Part shown: piece by piece, positions 32,675 through 42,218 of the stretch
Layout of the letters: every line of letters starts with the position of its first letter
How positions within the stretch are numbered: position 1 is the stretch's first letter
Assembly (NCBI RefSeq): GCF_020564565.1
Contig: NZ_JAJCTD010000001.1
Coordinates: forward strand, 558,001-622,000
Reading direction: 5' to 3'
From: Rhodobacter sp. Har01
GTDB taxonomy: Bacteria; Pseudomonadota; Alphaproteobacteria; Rhodobacterales; Rhodobacteraceae
Length of the DNA: 64,000 nt
Program-made: the position numbers and the translations under genes
The notes under the pieces: model-generated
Databases searched by the model: none
The model's input: only the letters and a program-made list of their open reading frames with translations
Told to the model about the DNA's origin: nothing

Positions 32675-33480
32675 GCAAGGCCCCCGCGCTGCGCCTCTAT
32701 GCGCTGGTCTACCTGCTGGTGCTTTACGCGCCGATCATCGTGCTGCCGATCTTTGCCTTCAACGACAACACCGTGGTCAGTTTCCCGCTGCGCGGCTTTA
32801 CCACCCAGTGGTTCGGCGAAATGTGGGCCGACCCGAACCTGCGCATCGCACTGAAGAACAGCCTGATCATCGCGCTGTCGACGGCGACGCTGGCCACCGT
32901 GCTGGGCGTCTTTGCGGCGCGGTCCTCGGTGCGCTACGCCTGGCCGGGCAAGGCGCCGGTGATGGGCATGATCATGCTGCCGCTGGTCTTGCCTGAGATG
33001 ATCGTGGCGATGGCGCTCCTGGTGGTGCTGCTGTCGATCGGCGTGCCGCTGTCGATCTTCACCATCATCCTGGGCCATGTGCTGATCTGCATGCCCTTCG
33101 CGGTGGCGATCCTGACCTCGGCCTTCCAGAGCCTGGACCGGTCGCTGGAAGAGGCCGCGACCGACCTGGGCGAAACCGCCTGGGGCACCTTCCGGCTGAT
33201 CGTGCTGCCGCTGGTGATGCCGGGCATCCTGGCCAGCTTCCTGATCACCTTCACCATCTCGATCGACGAGTTCATCATCTCGAACTTCCTCGGCTCGGGG
33301 CGGCCGGTGCTGTCGGTCTATATCTTCGGGCAGTTCCGCTTTCCGGCGAAGGTGCCCTCCATGCTGGCGCTGGGGACGGTGCTTGTCGCCTTCTCGGTCT
33401 GCCTCTTGGCCACTGCCGAATATTTCCGCCGCCGCGGCATCGCCAAGGCCGGCGGCAAGGATACCGGAGGCTTCCTGTGA
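32671..33480 (+). CDS. ABC transporter permease, PotC type
   Basis: 269 residues with six membrane segments. The first is LVYLLVLYAPIIVLPIFAF, and the EAA loop is EEAATDLGETAWGTFRLIVL. The conserved SIDEFIISNF stretch after the fifth segment is typical of PotC/PotI/YdcV proteins (usually DDF). It overlaps both the upstream permease and the downstream ATPase gene by four bases, so the three are made together. Confidence 0.85.
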   Translation: MSKAPALRLYALVYLLVLYAPIIVLPIFAFNDNTVVSFPLRGFTTQWFGEMWADPNLRIALKNSLIIALSTATLATVLGVFAARSSVRYAWPGKAPVMGMIMLPLVLPEMIVAMALLVVLLSIGVPLSIFTIILGHVLICMPFAVAILTSAFQSLDRSLEEAATDLGETAWGTFRLIVLPLVMPGILASFLITFTISIDEFIISNFLGSGRPVLSVYIFGQFRFPAKVPSMLALGTVLVAFSVCLLATAEYFRRRGIAKAGGKDTGGFL

Positions 33481-34577
33481 CCTTTTCCGCCGACCGTCCC
33501 AACATGATCGAGTTCAAGGACGTCCATAAATATTATGGCGACTACCACGCCCTGCGCGGCATCAACGGCACCATCAAGGCGGGCGAGTTCTTCTCGCTGC
33601 TTGGCCCGTCGGGCTGCGGCAAGACCACGCTCTTGCGCACCATCGCGGGGTTCGAGGACATCTCCTCGGGGGCGGTGCTGATCGACGGCAAGACCATGGC
33701 GGGCGTGCCGGCCAACGTGCGGCCGACCAACATGGTGTTCCAGAGCTACGCCATCTTCCCGCACATGAGCGTGCAGGAAAACGTCGGCTTCGGCCTGCGC
33801 CGCGATCCGCGCTCGGCGGCGGAAAAGGCCCGCGCCGTGGAAGAGGCGCTCGAGATGGTAGGCCTCAAGGGCTATGGCAAGCGGGCGGCGCATGCGCTGT
33901 CGGGCGGCCAGCGGCAGCGGGTGGCGCTGGCGCGGGCTCTGATCCTGAAGCCCAAGGTGCTGCTGCTGGACGAGCCCTTGTCCGCGCTGGACAAGAAGAT
34001 GCGCGAACAGATGCAGGTCGAACTGATCAAGCTGCAGCGCGAGGTGGGCATCACCTTCGTCCTGGTCACCCATGACCAGGAAGAGGCGCTGGTGATGTCC
34101 GACCGCATCGCGGTGATGTTCGAAGGCGAGATCGCCCAGCTGGCCGACCCCGAGACGCTGTATCGCCGGCCGAATTCGAAGAAGGTGGCGGATTTCATCG
34201 GCACGATGAACTTCATTCCCTGCACGATCCTCAGCGAAGCGGGCGACAAGGTCGAGGTCGATGCCAAGGGCCTGGGCAAGGTCGCGCTCGACATCCACCA
34301 GGCGCCGCCGCCGCGCGGTGAAACCCCGGTGGTGGGCCTGCGCCCCGAGACGCTGACCCTGCTTTACCCCGGCCAGACGGCGACCGAGCGGGAAACGGCC
34401 GGGGTAATCGACGAGGTGATCTACTTCGGCGACATGACCTATTACGACGTCTACCTGGGCGGCACGGACACCGAGGTGCGCCTGTCGATGCGCAACGTCC
34501 CCGGTCGCCCGGTGCTGGACGTCGGCGACAAGGTCCGCGTCGCCTGGAGCCCCGAGGCGCTGGTGCTGTTCCGCTGA
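33477..34577 (+). CDS. ABC transporter ATP-binding protein, PotA type
   Basis: 366 residues. Walker A LLGPSGCGKTTLLRT, Q-loop in FQSYAIFPHMSV, signature LSGGQRQRVALARAL, Walker B VLLLDEPLSALD, switch His in VLVTHDQEEAL, then a C-terminal TOBE/OB regulatory domain (about residues 275-365). GTG at 33477 overlaps the permease stop; MIEFKDVHKYYG at 33504 is an alternative start. Completes an importer core whose substrate-binding protein is missing locally. A terminator follows at 34596. Confidence 0.87.
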   Translation: MTFSADRPNMIEFKDVHKYYGDYHALRGINGTIKAGEFFSLLGPSGCGKTTLLRTIAGFEDISSGAVLIDGKTMAGVPANVRPTNMVFQSYAIFPHMSVQENVGFGLRRDPRSAAEKARAVEEALEMVGLKGYGKRAAHALSGGQRQRVALARALILKPKVLLLDEPLSALDKKMREQMQVELIKLQREVGITFVLVTHDQEEALVMSDRIAVMFEGEIAQLADPETLYRRPNSKKVADFIGTMNFIPCTILSEAGDKVEVDAKGLGKVALDIHQAPPPRGETPVVGLRPETLTLLYPGQTATERETAGVIDEVIYFGDMTYYDVYLGGTDTEVRLSMRNVPGRPVLDVGDKVRVAWSPEALVLFR

Positions 34578-34595
34578 CCGATCTGCTTCAAAGGG

Positions 34596-34628
34596 GCGGC
34601 CGCAAAGGCGGCCGCAGGTCTTTTTTCT
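34596..34628 (+). terminator. Terminator of the polyamine-type ABC operon
   Basis: GCGGCCGC (34596-34603), loop AAAG, GCGGCCGC (34608-34615), AGG, then TCTTTTTTCT. It starts 19 bp after the ATPase stop. Confidence 0.8.
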
Positions 34629-34698
34629 CGCCTGTGCGCGCAAGCGCGCAACCGGCTCGGGTGTCGCGCCGCGCGGGAAACGCAAGCCGCGTTCCCCG

Positions 34699-34746
34699 TT
34701 TCATCTGTCTGAAAATATCCCGGGGGTCCGGGGGCAGAGCCCCCGG
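34699..34746 (-). repeat. Intergenic repeat family A, copy 1
   Basis: Read on the minus strand: a GGGGGC/GCCCCC stem, then GGACCCCCGGGATATTTTCA and GACAGATGAAA. Related copies are at 49063-49114 (minus) and 60055-60101 (plus). It lies between the convergent ABC operon and tetR genes. Confidence 0.75.
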
Positions 34747-34760
34747 CTTGTCCGCAGGGC

Positions 34761-35372
34761 CTAGTGGTCGGGGGGAAGGACCCCAAGCCCGCGCAGGTAG
34801 ATGCCGATGGCGCTTTCCAGCAGGTCCTCGGGCGGCCAGGGCTGCGGGCCGCCGTTGCCGCGCAGGAACAGCTCCACCACGCCATGGCTGACGGCCCAGA
34901 CATGGGCCGCGACCATCCGCGCCGGCGGGCGGCGGGCGGCGGGCAGGGCCTGCAGCAGGGCCTCGGCGGCGCGGTCCATGGTGTCGCGGGCCTTGGCGGC
35001 GACCACGGCCAGGTCGGGGTGCTTGCCGGGCTGAAGGCCGGCTTCGAACATCGCCTGGTAGTGGCCGGGATACTTGCGCGCGAAGGCCAGGTAGGCGCGG
35101 CCCGTCGCCTCGAACGCGGCCATCGGCGTCGGGCGGCCTTCGTCATAGGCGTATTCCAGCAGGGCCGCGAAAATGTCGAAGCCCTGGCGGGCGACCTCGG
35201 CCAGCAGGTCGTCACGACCGCCGAAATGGCGGTAGACGGCGGCGGGTGTCACGTCCGCCGCCTTCGCCGCCTCGGAGAGCGTAAAGCCCTGCGGACCGGT
35301 CTCGGCGATCAGCGTCAGCGCCGCTTCGACCAGAGCCTGCCGCAGGTTGCCGTGGTGATAGCCGCGCTTCAC
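34761..35372 (-). CDS. TetR/AcrR family transcriptional regulator
   Basis: 203 residues. The N-terminal HTH is typical: GNLRQALVEAALTLIAETG, FTLSEAAKAADVTPAAVYRHF (about residues 8-50). The C-terminal ligand domain is of the WHG type (AAHVWAVSHGVVELFLRG). The start is GTG at 35372, only 2 bp after the ppk2 stop, so it is made with ppk2. The ligand is unknown; co-expression with ppk2 suggests it senses something linked to stress or is simply part of the operon. Confidence 0.85.
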   Translation of the reverse strand: MKRGYHHGNLRQALVEAALTLIAETGPQGFTLSEAAKAADVTPAAVYRHFGGRDDLLAEVARQGFDIFAALLEYAYDEGRPTPMAAFEATGRAYLAFARKYPGHYQAMFEAGLQPGKHPDLAVVAAKARDTMDRAAEALLQALPAARRPPARMVAAHVWAVSHGVVELFLRGNGGPQPWPPEDLLESAIGIYLRGLGVLPPDH

Positions 35373-35374
35373 CG

Positions 35375-36247
35375 TCAGTCCCTGGGCCGCAGGTCCGGCC
35401 CGCCGCAGATCTTGCCATCCACCTTGCCGATGGCGGCGGCATCCTTGCCCTTGTAGTCGACCGCCGACAGGATGGTCTGGATCGCCGCGATCCGCGCGCG
35501 CTTCTTGTCGTCCGACAGGATCACCGTCCAGGGCGCGTGGCCAAAGCTGGTCTCTTCCATCGTCTCGGCGATGGCGGCGGAGTATTCGTCCCACTTGCCC
35601 AGGCCATCGACGTCGATCTGGCTGAGCTTCCATTGCTTCAGCAGATCGCCCTCGCGGTCGAGAAAGCGCTTCAACTGTTCGGTGCGGCCGACTTCAAGCC
35701 AGATCTTCAGGAAGATGATCCCTTCATCGACGATCATCTGTTCGAACTCCGGCAGTTGCCGGAAGAACCGCGCCCGGTCCTCGGGTTTGCAGAAGCCGAA
35801 GACGTGTTCGATCATCGCCCGGTTGTACCAGCTGCGGTCGTAGAGCGCGATCTCGCCCCTGGCCGGGAACCAGTCGACATAGCGCTGGAAATACCATTGC
35901 TGCGATTCGCGCTCGGTGGGCTTGGGCAGCGCCACGACATAGGCGGCGCGCGGGTTCATGTTCTCGGTCACCGCCTGGATGGTGCCGCCCTTGCCGGCGG
36001 CGTCGCGGCCTTCGAAGACCACCATCAGGCGCTGGCCGCTGGCCTTGAGGCCGGCCTGCATCTTGGCCAGTTCGATCTGCAGCCGCTCCATCGCGGCGGC
36101 GTAGTCCTTGCCCTTGAGTTCCGCGCGGTAGGGGTAGGATTTCGTCAGGATGTCGTCCTTGCCGGCCTTCTCGATGGCCTTGCGCACCTCTTTCGGGGCG
36201 CCTTCGCGAAAATAGCGGCTGATCGCGCCGTCGAACGGCAGGTCCAT
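35375..36247 (-). CDS. ppk2: Polyphosphate kinase 2 (PPK2 family)
   Basis: 290 residues, single-domain class I PPK2. It uses inorganic polyphosphate to phosphorylate nucleoside diphosphates (or the reverse). Walker [14 protein letters not shown] is at about residues 78-90 and Walker B/lid YDRSWYNRA at about 136-144, with the substrate motif [18 protein letters not shown] between. It is followed by tetR. A Ppx-type exopolyphosphatase is in this window at 2.4 kb. Whether it prefers GDP or ADP cannot be read from sequence. Confidence 0.92.
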   Translation of the reverse strand: MDLPFDGAISRYFREGAPKEVRKAIEKAGKDDILTKSYPYRAELKGKDYAAAMERLQIELAKMQAGLKASGQRLMVVFEGRDAAGKGGTIQAVTENMNPRAAYVVALPKPTERESQQWYFQRYVDWFPARGEIALYDRSWYNRAMIEHVFGFCKPEDRARFFRQLPEFEQMIVDEGIIFLKIWLEVGRTEQLKRFLDREGDLLKQWKLSQIDVDGLGKWDEYSAAIAETMEETSFGHAPWTVILSDDKKRARIAAIQTILSAVDYKGKDAAAIGKVDGKICGGPDLRPRD

Positions 36248-36292
36248 GGGTTCCTCCCTGAAGTCGAGCCGCAGTATGGCGGGCCGGCGGGT

Positions 36293-37237
36293 CTACCGCA
36301 ATCCGGCGCGGGTGGCGGCGCGGTCGATGGCGTCCAGCACGATCTGGGGATGGGTGTGGTGCGGCATGTGACCGGCGCCGGGGATCACCGTCAGGTGAGC
36401 CGTCGGCAGGCGCGGAGCCAGCGGGCCGGAGTGGATGTGCAGGGGAACGATGGTATCGGCATCGCCATGCACCATTTCGATCGGCAGGGTCAGTTCGGAA
36501 TAGCGCGGGGCCATCGCCGTGACCTGCTGCAAGAGGCTGTTGATCTGGGCCACGTTGGCCACCAGCTGGCCATGCCGCAGGATCAGGTCGATGCCCAGAT
36601 GCCGAAGGTAGCCGGGCGGGGCGTGATCCGGGGCGAAGATCTCGTCGATCTGCGACTGCACGAAGACTTCCGGCACCCAGGCCGCCGCAAGCGGCACCAG
36701 GAAGGCGCGGCGCATCGGCGTCGAGGTCAGCCGGTACCAAAGCCCGAGGTCACCCTGCCAGGGCAGCGAGGGCGTGACCAGCATCACCAGCGCCGCCGCG
36801 GGGTGGTCCAGCGCCCAGGCCAGCGCCACCGTGCCACCGTAGCTTTGGCCGACCAGCAGCGGCCGGGTCGCGCCCAATTGGTCGGCTGCAGCCTTCAGCA
36901 CCGCGACCTGCCCCTTGATCGAGGCATCGCCGCCGGGCAGCGGGTCGGAATGGCCCAGGCCCGGCCGGTCGAAGGCGATTACCCGGTAATGGGGGGCCAG
37001 CCGGTCGATCAGCGAGAAGGTGAAGTCACGCGACGACCCCGAGGCACCGTGGATCAGCACCAGATCAGGCCCGGCGCCGCGGACCACCGCATGGACGGTC
37101 AGCCCGTTTACCTGCAACAGCCGGCCTTCGGGCGGATGCGCCTTCTCAGCGCGTTCTGCCCGCCCCCGCAAGCGCCAGCCGGTCACCCCGGCCAGGGCGC
37201 CGGCCACCGCGGTTCCGACGGTGCTAACGATTGCCAA
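36293..37237 (-). CDS. Alpha/beta hydrolase
   Basis: 314 residues. An N-terminal hydrophobic segment ([18 protein letters not shown], a likely membrane anchor) is followed by a classic hydrolase: oxyanion-hole [12 protein letters not shown], nucleophile elbow [13 protein letters not shown] (Ser in GQSYGG), acid in HGDADTIVP and His in [10 protein letters not shown]. The substrate is unknown. Its start overlaps the 3' end of metA by 14 bp, so the two are coupled, but the metA family itself does not need it. Confidence 0.85.
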   Translation of the reverse strand: MAIVSTVGTAVAGALAGVTGWRLRGRAERAEKAHPPEGRLLQVNGLTVHAVVRGAGPDLVLIHGASGSSRDFTFSLIDRLAPHYRVIAFDRPGLGHSDPLPGGDASIKGQVAVLKAAADQLGATRPLLVGQSYGGTVALAWALDHPAAALVMLVTPSLPWQGDLGLWYRLTSTPMRRAFLVPLAAAWVPEVFVQSQIDEIFAPDHAPPGYLRHLGIDLILRHGQLVANVAQINSLLQQVTAMAPRYSELTLPIEMVHGDADTIVPLHIHSGPLAPRLPTAHLTVIPGAGHMPHHTHPQIVLDAIDRAATRAGLR

Positions 37238-38150
37238 TCCGGTCTATCTCATAGGGCGTGGTCTGGTAGATCTCGTTGATCCAGTTGCCATAAAGAAGAT
37301 GTGCGTGGCTGCGCCAGCGATTCAAGGGCGGCCGCGACGGATCATCCTCGGGATAGTAGTTCAGCGGCACGTTGATCGGCGTGCCGTTGGCAATGTCGCG
37401 GTCGTATTCCTGCTTCAGCGTGTCGCTGTCGTATTCGAAGTGGTTGAAGATATAGAGCGCCCGGTGGCCGGCATCCTCGACCAGGCAGGGGCCGACCTCG
37501 TCGCTGCCCAGTAGGGTGCGCAGCCCCGGGGCGGCGTCGATCTCGGCGGCGCGCATCTCGGTCCAGCGGCTGACGGGGATGACGAAATCGTCAGAGAATC
37601 CGCGCAGCAGCGGCGAGGTCGGGGCCAGGTTCTGGTGCCGGAAGCAGCCGAAGGCCTTGCGCGGCAGCATGTGCTTGGGCACGCCATGGAAATGGTAGAT
37701 CATCGCCATGCCGCCCCAGCAGACGCCAAAGGTCGACTGCACATGGGTCTGGGTCCAGTTCATCACCTGGGTGAGTTCGTCCCAATAGGTCACCTCCTCG
37801 AAGGGCAGGTGCTCGATGGGCGCGCCGGTGATGATCAGGCCGTCGAACTTCTCGCCGCTGGCCTGCACCTCGCGGAACGGGCGGTAGAAGGTCGCCATGT
37901 GCTCGGCGGCGGTGTTCCTGGTCTTGTGCTCGGACATGCGGATCAGCTGGAAGTCGATCTGCAGCGGCGTCGCGCCGATCAGCCGGGCAAACTGGTTCTC
38001 GGTCTGGATCTTCTTCGGCATCAGGTTGAGAAGGCCGATGCGCAGCGGCCGGATGTCCTGCCGCGCGGCACGCTCGGGCGACATGACGCTGACGCCTTCG
38101 CGGCGCAGCACGTCATAGGCGGGCAGGGTCTCGGGCAAGGTGATGGGCAT
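37224..38150 (-). CDS. metA: Homoserine O-acyltransferase MetA (predicted acetyl-CoA type)
   Basis: 308 residues, same length as E. coli MetA (309). It activates homoserine for methionine synthesis. Catalytic C144 lies in FGVCWGG; His and Glu are in FNHFEYD. The acyl-donor position equal to E. coli Gly111 is E113 here ([10 protein letters not shown]), and Glu at this site is associated with acetyl-CoA rather than succinyl-CoA use, so an O-acetyltransferase is predicted. Start 38150 ([15 protein letters not shown]) fits the family N-terminus; an upstream ATG is rejected. The gene upstream is a P-loop ATPase. Confidence 0.9.
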   Translation of the reverse strand: MPITLPETLPAYDVLRREGVSVMSPERAARQDIRPLRIGLLNLMPKKIQTENQFARLIGATPLQIDFQLIRMSEHKTRNTAAEHMATFYRPFREVQASGEKFDGLIITGAPIEHLPFEEVTYWDELTQVMNWTQTHVQSTFGVCWGGMAMIYHFHGVPKHMLPRKAFGCFRHQNLAPTSPLLRGFSDDFVIPVSRWTEMRAAEIDAAPGLRTLLGSDEVGPCLVEDAGHRALYIFNHFEYDSDTLKQEYDRDIANGTPINVPLNYYPEDDPSRPPLNRWRSHAHLLYGNWINEIYQTTPYEIDRIGNR

Positions 38151-38184
38151 CGGGGGAACGAATCCTGGCGGGCGCGAGGGAGGG

Positions 38185-39057
38185 TCAGATATGGCCGGAG
38201 ATGCGCCGGTCAATGGCTCGGGCGATCAGCGCGTCGAAGTCGCCGGGGGTGCGGACCAGCCCCACCTCTTCGGCGGTGACCGTGACGCCCCATTCGGCCA
38301 TCGCGGCATAGCGCGGCTGGCGATGGGCCAGGGCGCGGGCATAGGTCCAGCGGACAAAATGGTCTGGATCGCAGTTTGCTTCTGTTTTTCCATAGGTTGT
38401 GCGATATTCTTCCCACATGTCATGAAGAAACGCGGGCTGATAATACATCGGCTTGGGCGCACGGTCGAAGCGGCGCACCAGTTCGGCCGTATGGGCGTCC
38501 GAACCGCGAATCCAGACCAGAAGCAGCGTTGCAGAGAGTTGCGTCATCACCGGATCGTGCGCGTCATGCGGATTCACCACCTCGCAGATCGAACCAGAGG
38601 TGTCGCAGACGAAGTTGCGGTAGCCGTAGATGTCCTCGGCCCGCTCGATGAAGCGCGCGGTGTCCAGCGTGGCGGCGATCTCGGCCTCGCGGTGCTGGTC
38701 CTGGCGCTTCATGTATTCGGCGAAGGGCAGGCCGCCCCGGGCCGGGTCGCCGGGCTTGCCCAGGTAGGTGGACAGCGGCGCCAGGTTGTTGAAGGTGATG
38801 TTCGAGGCGATGTAGACGCTGTCAGACATCAGCAGTTCGCGCAGGAGCGGCAGCTTCATCGCCTCGCGCTTGAACATGTCGGCGATGTATTCGCCCATGT
38901 AATGCGTGCCGATGCGGAAATCGACCGAGTAGTGGAACCAGTTGCCGGTGTCGCGCAAGAGGTTCGACAGCCAGGTCTTGCCCAGGCCCGACATGCCGAC
39001 GAGGAGAACCCGCTTGCGGGCGGCCGAAAGATATTCATGCCCCGAGCCGTAGATCAT
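38185..39057 (-). CDS. P-loop ATPase/kinase-like protein of unknown role
   Basis: 290 residues. The Walker A motif is [20 protein letters not shown] (about residues 17-36). It then has a long helical body with [16 protein letters not shown] (a possible Walker B/adenylate-kinase-like acidic site) and [20 protein letters not shown]. No membrane segment. It resembles Rhodobacteraceae-specific ATPases without an assigned role. It precedes metA by 34 bp on the same strand, probably one transcript. It could be a small-molecule kinase or an NTP-dependent chaperone. Confidence 0.7.
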   Translation of the reverse strand: MIYGSGHEYLSAARKRVLLVGMSGLGKTWLSNLLRDTGNWFHYSVDFRIGTHYMGEYIADMFKREAMKLPLLRELLMSDSVYIASNITFNNLAPLSTYLGKPGDPARGGLPFAEYMKRQDQHREAEIAATLDTARFIERAEDIYGYRNFVCDTSGSICEVVNPHDAHDPVMTQLSATLLLVWIRGSDAHTAELVRRFDRAPKPMYYQPAFLHDMWEEYRTTYGKTEANCDPDHFVRWTYARALAHRQPRYAAMAEWGVTVTAEEVGLVRTPGDFDALIARAIDRRISGHI

Positions 39058-39120
39058 CGCGCCGCCCCCGCCCGCACGCCCTGCGCCCTTGCCTAGCGCC
39101 GGGGCCGGGACGGCGCAACG

Positions 39121-39150
39121 AAAAACCCGCCCCCGGGGGCCGGGGGCGGG
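39121..39150 (-). terminator. Terminator of the FadL-like gene
   Basis: Minus strand: CCCGCCCCC, 7-nt loop, GGGGGCGGG followed by TTTTT (complement of 39121-39125). It is 22 bp past the stop at 39173. Confidence 0.75.
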
Positions 39151-39172
39151 TGTCGCAGCCGGTGCTGGCGGG

Positions 39173-40270
39173 TCAGAACGACCAGCCGACTTTCACGCCA
39201 AGGCCGATCGCCGAATTGTCGGTGAAGTTGGCAGAGGGTGCGGCGACCGGCAACTGGGTCTGCGCGTCGCCGATGTCGACGTAGCGCACGCCCGCCGTCA
39301 CCTTCATGTTGCCCTGGGTGTAGGTTGTGCCCAGGCCGACCGACCAGTAGCCATCGGTCGGCCCCAGGTTCGACGAATAGCCGCCGTGCGAGGGTTCATA
39401 CCCCAGGGTCACGGCGCCGGACCAGTTCTCGTTGAACCGCCGGCCAAGGCCGAGCGAATACGAAACCGTGTCGTTGTCATAGGAGACCAGCGGTGTCGCG
39501 GCGGGATAGCCGGCCGGGTCGATCGAGAAGCTTGTCCAGTCCACCCAGCGGATCGAACCGAACAGCAGGGTATCCTTGGCGATGCCGGACTGCACATCCA
39601 GGTTCACCGATTGCGGCGCTTCGATGGTGGTGACCGAGGCCACGTCCGCCCCGCCGGTGAGTGCGCTTCTGTCCACGGTGTCAAGCTTGTGCTCGATGGC
39701 CGAATTGTAGGTCAGCGCCACGCGCAATGCGATCTCGGGTTTTTCCCAGGCGACGCCGACCAGATATCCCAGCGCGGCATCGCGGTCGCCTTCAACCGAG
39801 TAGGTGCCCACGAAGGGCACGTTGGCCCAGGCTTCCATCGTCTGGTAGCGCAGGCCGCCATAGACCGAGATGTTGGACGGAGTCTTGTATTTCAGGATGG
39901 CCGTCAGGGCCATGGTCTTCAGTTCGGCCTGCGAGCCCTGCGCGTAGTAGCCGGTTCCCGCCGGGTAATCGACGTTGGCCCCGAAGGGCTGGTCCAGCAC
40001 CAGGCCAAGCGCCAGCTTGTCCGACAGGTCGCGCTTGTAGGCCATCGCGACATTCGAGTAGCTGGCGGCCATGTCGCCCGATGAGGCGCCGCCCAGCCCG
40101 GCCACCGCGACGCCCGACACCGAGGGCGCGCCAAACCCGAAGGTGAGTTCGGCGTAGGTTCCGGTTTCGAACAGGAATGCAAGGCCTTGGCCGGTGCGAT
40201 CCAGCCCCCCGGCTTGCGCCGCGCCCGCCGCGGCCGCCAGTGCGACCGCACTTGTCGTCAGTCTTCTCAT
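39173..40270 (-). CDS. FadL/TodX-family outer-membrane transporter
   Basis: 365 residues, slightly short for the family. A signal peptide (MRRLTTSAVALAAAAGAAQA) is followed by a beta-barrel with alternating patterns, including GGLRYQTMEAWANVPF and FGSIRWVDWTSFSIDP, and ending in an aromatic C-terminus (GLGVKVGWSF), the outer-membrane insertion signal. It moves hydrophobic molecules such as fatty acids. ATG at 40270 has GAGGACA in front; an ATG three codons upstream has no such site. Monocistronic, with its own terminator. Confidence 0.82.
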   Translation of the reverse strand: MRRLTTSAVALAAAAGAAQAGGLDRTGQGLAFLFETGTYAELTFGFGAPSVSGVAVAGLGGASSGDMAASYSNVAMAYKRDLSDKLALGLVLDQPFGANVDYPAGTGYYAQGSQAELKTMALTAILKYKTPSNISVYGGLRYQTMEAWANVPFVGTYSVEGDRDAALGYLVGVAWEKPEIALRVALTYNSAIEHKLDTVDRSALTGGADVASVTTIEAPQSVNLDVQSGIAKDTLLFGSIRWVDWTSFSIDPAGYPAATPLVSYDNDTVSYSLGLGRRFNENWSGAVTLGYEPSHGGYSSNLGPTDGYWSVGLGTTYTQGNMKVTAGVRYVDIGDAQTQLPVAAPSANFTDNSAIGLGVKVGWSF

Positions 40271-40334
40271 TGTCCTCATCCCCGAGACGGATTTCCCCTT
40301 CGGCCACGCTAGGAGGCGCGACCGGACCGGTCAA

Positions 40335-41246
40335 TCAATGACGCCGCGTCACGGAATTGTGAAGCCCTCGCTGTGTCCTGGGCGCACGGGATTCGGTCCT
40401 GAGCGACAGCCAGTTTGCCAGCAGGATCAGCCCGGCGCCCAGGCCAAGGCTCCAGCCGACCGGCTCGGCGTAGAAGGCGGCGCCGATCAGCGCGATGACC
40501 GGAAGACGCACGAAGTCGACCGGGCCGACAAAGCTGGCCGGGGCCAGCGACAGGGCCCTGGTCAGGCACAGGTGCGCCAGAAGCCCCGCTAGGCCGATCA
40601 GCGCCAGCCAGGGCAGGCTGCCGGCATCGGGCGGGGTGATCGCACCGTCGCGCAGGCTGAGGGCAAGGCCGATGGCCGACTGCAGCAGCGTCAGCCAGAA
40701 CAGGATCGAGACGACGTCCTCTCCCCTCGTCAGCCGCTTGGTCATCAGCATCGAGGCGGCAAAGAACAGCGCGCAGCCGGCGGCAGCCAGCACGCCGGGC
40801 TGGATGCGGCCGAAATCGGGTTGTGCGACCAGCAGCACGCCCAGAAAGCCCAGCCCCGCTGCAGCCAGCCGACCGCGCGTGATCCGCTCGCCCAGCACCA
40901 GCGGCGACAGCAGGATCACCCAGAGCGGCGAGGTGAATTCCAGCGCGAAGACCTGGGCCAGGGGGATCTGGGTGATCGCCCAGAACCACAGCGCCTGGCC
41001 GGTGAAGTGGAACCCGTTGCGCAGCACATGGCCGGGCAGGCGGCGGGCGCTGATCCGGTGCAACCGGCCCAGGACCGCCGCCGCCGCCAGCACCAGCAGC
41101 AGGCCCAGCAGCGACCGGTAGGCAAGAATCTCGAAGGTGTCATGCCGGTCCCGGATCGCGCGGGTGGCCACCGCCATGGCGGTGAAGGCGGCGATCGAGC
41201 CGGTCATCCAGAGGGCGGCGGCAAGCGGGCGATGGGTGTCGGCCAT
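40335..41246 (-). CDS. EamA-family (DMT superfamily) transporter
   Basis: 303 residues with ten membrane segments in two EamA repeats (about residues 10-140 and 150-285). The first repeat contains QALWFWAITQIPLAQVFALE and the second ACALFFAASMLMTKRL-type sequence. Inner-membrane metabolite exporter or importer; substrate not predictable. It lies 98 bp downstream of a nitrilase-family gene on the same strand, so a joint role is possible but not shown. Confidence 0.82.
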   Translation of the reverse strand: MADTHRPLAAALWMTGSIAAFTAMAVATRAIRDRHDTFEILAYRSLLGLLLVLAAAAVLGRLHRISARRLPGHVLRNGFHFTGQALWFWAITQIPLAQVFALEFTSPLWVILLSPLVLGERITRGRLAAAGLGFLGVLLVAQPDFGRIQPGVLAAAGCALFFAASMLMTKRLTRGEDVVSILFWLTLLQSAIGLALSLRDGAITPPDAGSLPWLALIGLAGLLAHLCLTRALSLAPASFVGPVDFVRLPVIALIGAAFYAEPVGWSLGLGAGLILLANWLSLRTESRAPRTQRGLHNSVTRRH

Positions 41247-41344
41247 GGCGTCAGGATGTGCCACCGGACCCGGCCCGTTGTCCAGCCGGCAAGGCCGGTC
41301 GGCAGGGGCGGGTCGGCAGGGGCGATCGCCGCCGCGGCGCCGGG

Positions 41345-42103
41345 TCAGCCGATCCGCCGCAGGTCGGCGGATTGTGTCGACAGCCGGTGCGGGTCGCGGC
41401 GCGGCAGGTCGACCACCAGCAGCGCCGGCATCTCGCCGGCCTGCGCCAGAACCTCGCCATGCGGCCCGGCGATGAGGCTGCCGCCGACATAGGCAAGGTC
41501 GCCTTCCGTTCCGCAGAGGTTGGCGTAGGCAATGCTCACGCCGTGGTTCGCCGCCATGGCGGGAACCGTGGCGCGTCCGACATGCGTGAAGGGCTGCATG
41601 TTCGCCGTGGGGACCAAGAGCACGGTCACCCCGCGGTCGGACAGGGCCTTCACATGCGGCGAGAACTCGACATCGTAGCAGATCAGCAGCGCCACCGTTT
41701 CGCCGGCCAGCGGAAACACCGCATAGGCATTGCCCGGGGCGAAGGTCGCCTTTTCCCGCGGACCGTAAAGCTGGACCTTGCGGTAATTCGCCAGCAGCGC
41801 CCCATCCGCGCCGAAGCAGGCCGCGGCATTGTAGACCTGCGCCCCCGCACGTTCGGCATAGCCGATGACCAGGGCGCAGGCCGCGTCGCCCGCGGCTTGC
41901 GCCAGGCGGCGCAGGGATGGGCTGTCCGCGGTCAGAGCCTGGCCGGCAAGGTCCGGCTGGTTGTAGCCGGGCAACAGCAACTCTGGCGTGACCAGCACCG
42001 CCGCCCCCGCGGCGGCAGCGGCGGCCAGACCGGCCTCGACGGCGCGGCAGGCGGCGTCCAGGTCTCCGGCCGGTGAGGGAAGCTGCAGCAGGGCAAGGCG
42101 CAT
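41345..42103 (-). CDS. Carbon-nitrogen hydrolase (nitrilase superfamily)
   Basis: 252 residues. The Glu-Lys-Cys triad is visible: E in LVTPELLLPGYN (about residue 41), K in NYRKVQLYG, C in LLICYDVEFS. It hydrolyses amides or nitriles in the cytoplasm. It is most like the short aliphatic amidase/omega-amidase-type branches. Leader AAAGGAACCGCC precedes ATG at 42103. Its neighbours are an EamA transporter downstream and a DgcA-like N-demethylase upstream, which may point to catabolism of nitrogenous compounds; that link is inference. Confidence 0.85.
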   Translation of the reverse strand: MRLALLQLPSPAGDLDAACRAVEAGLAAAAAAGAAVLVTPELLLPGYNQPDLAGQALTADSPSLRRLAQAAGDAACALVIGYAERAGAQVYNAAACFGADGALLANYRKVQLYGPREKATFAPGNAYAVFPLAGETVALLICYDVEFSPHVKALSDRGVTVLLVPTANMQPFTHVGRATVPAMAANHGVSIAYANLCGTEGDLAYVGGSLIAGPHGEVLAQAGEMPALLVVDLPRRDPHRLSTQSADLRRIG

Positions 42104-42218
42104 GGCGGTTCCTTTGCGGCAATCGGCCCACCCTGCGCCTCCGTATGGAACAGGTCCAGGCCCGGGAGGACCAGCCTGAGGCCGGTTCCTGGCCTTGTCC
42201 AGACCGGCGCGACGAAGG

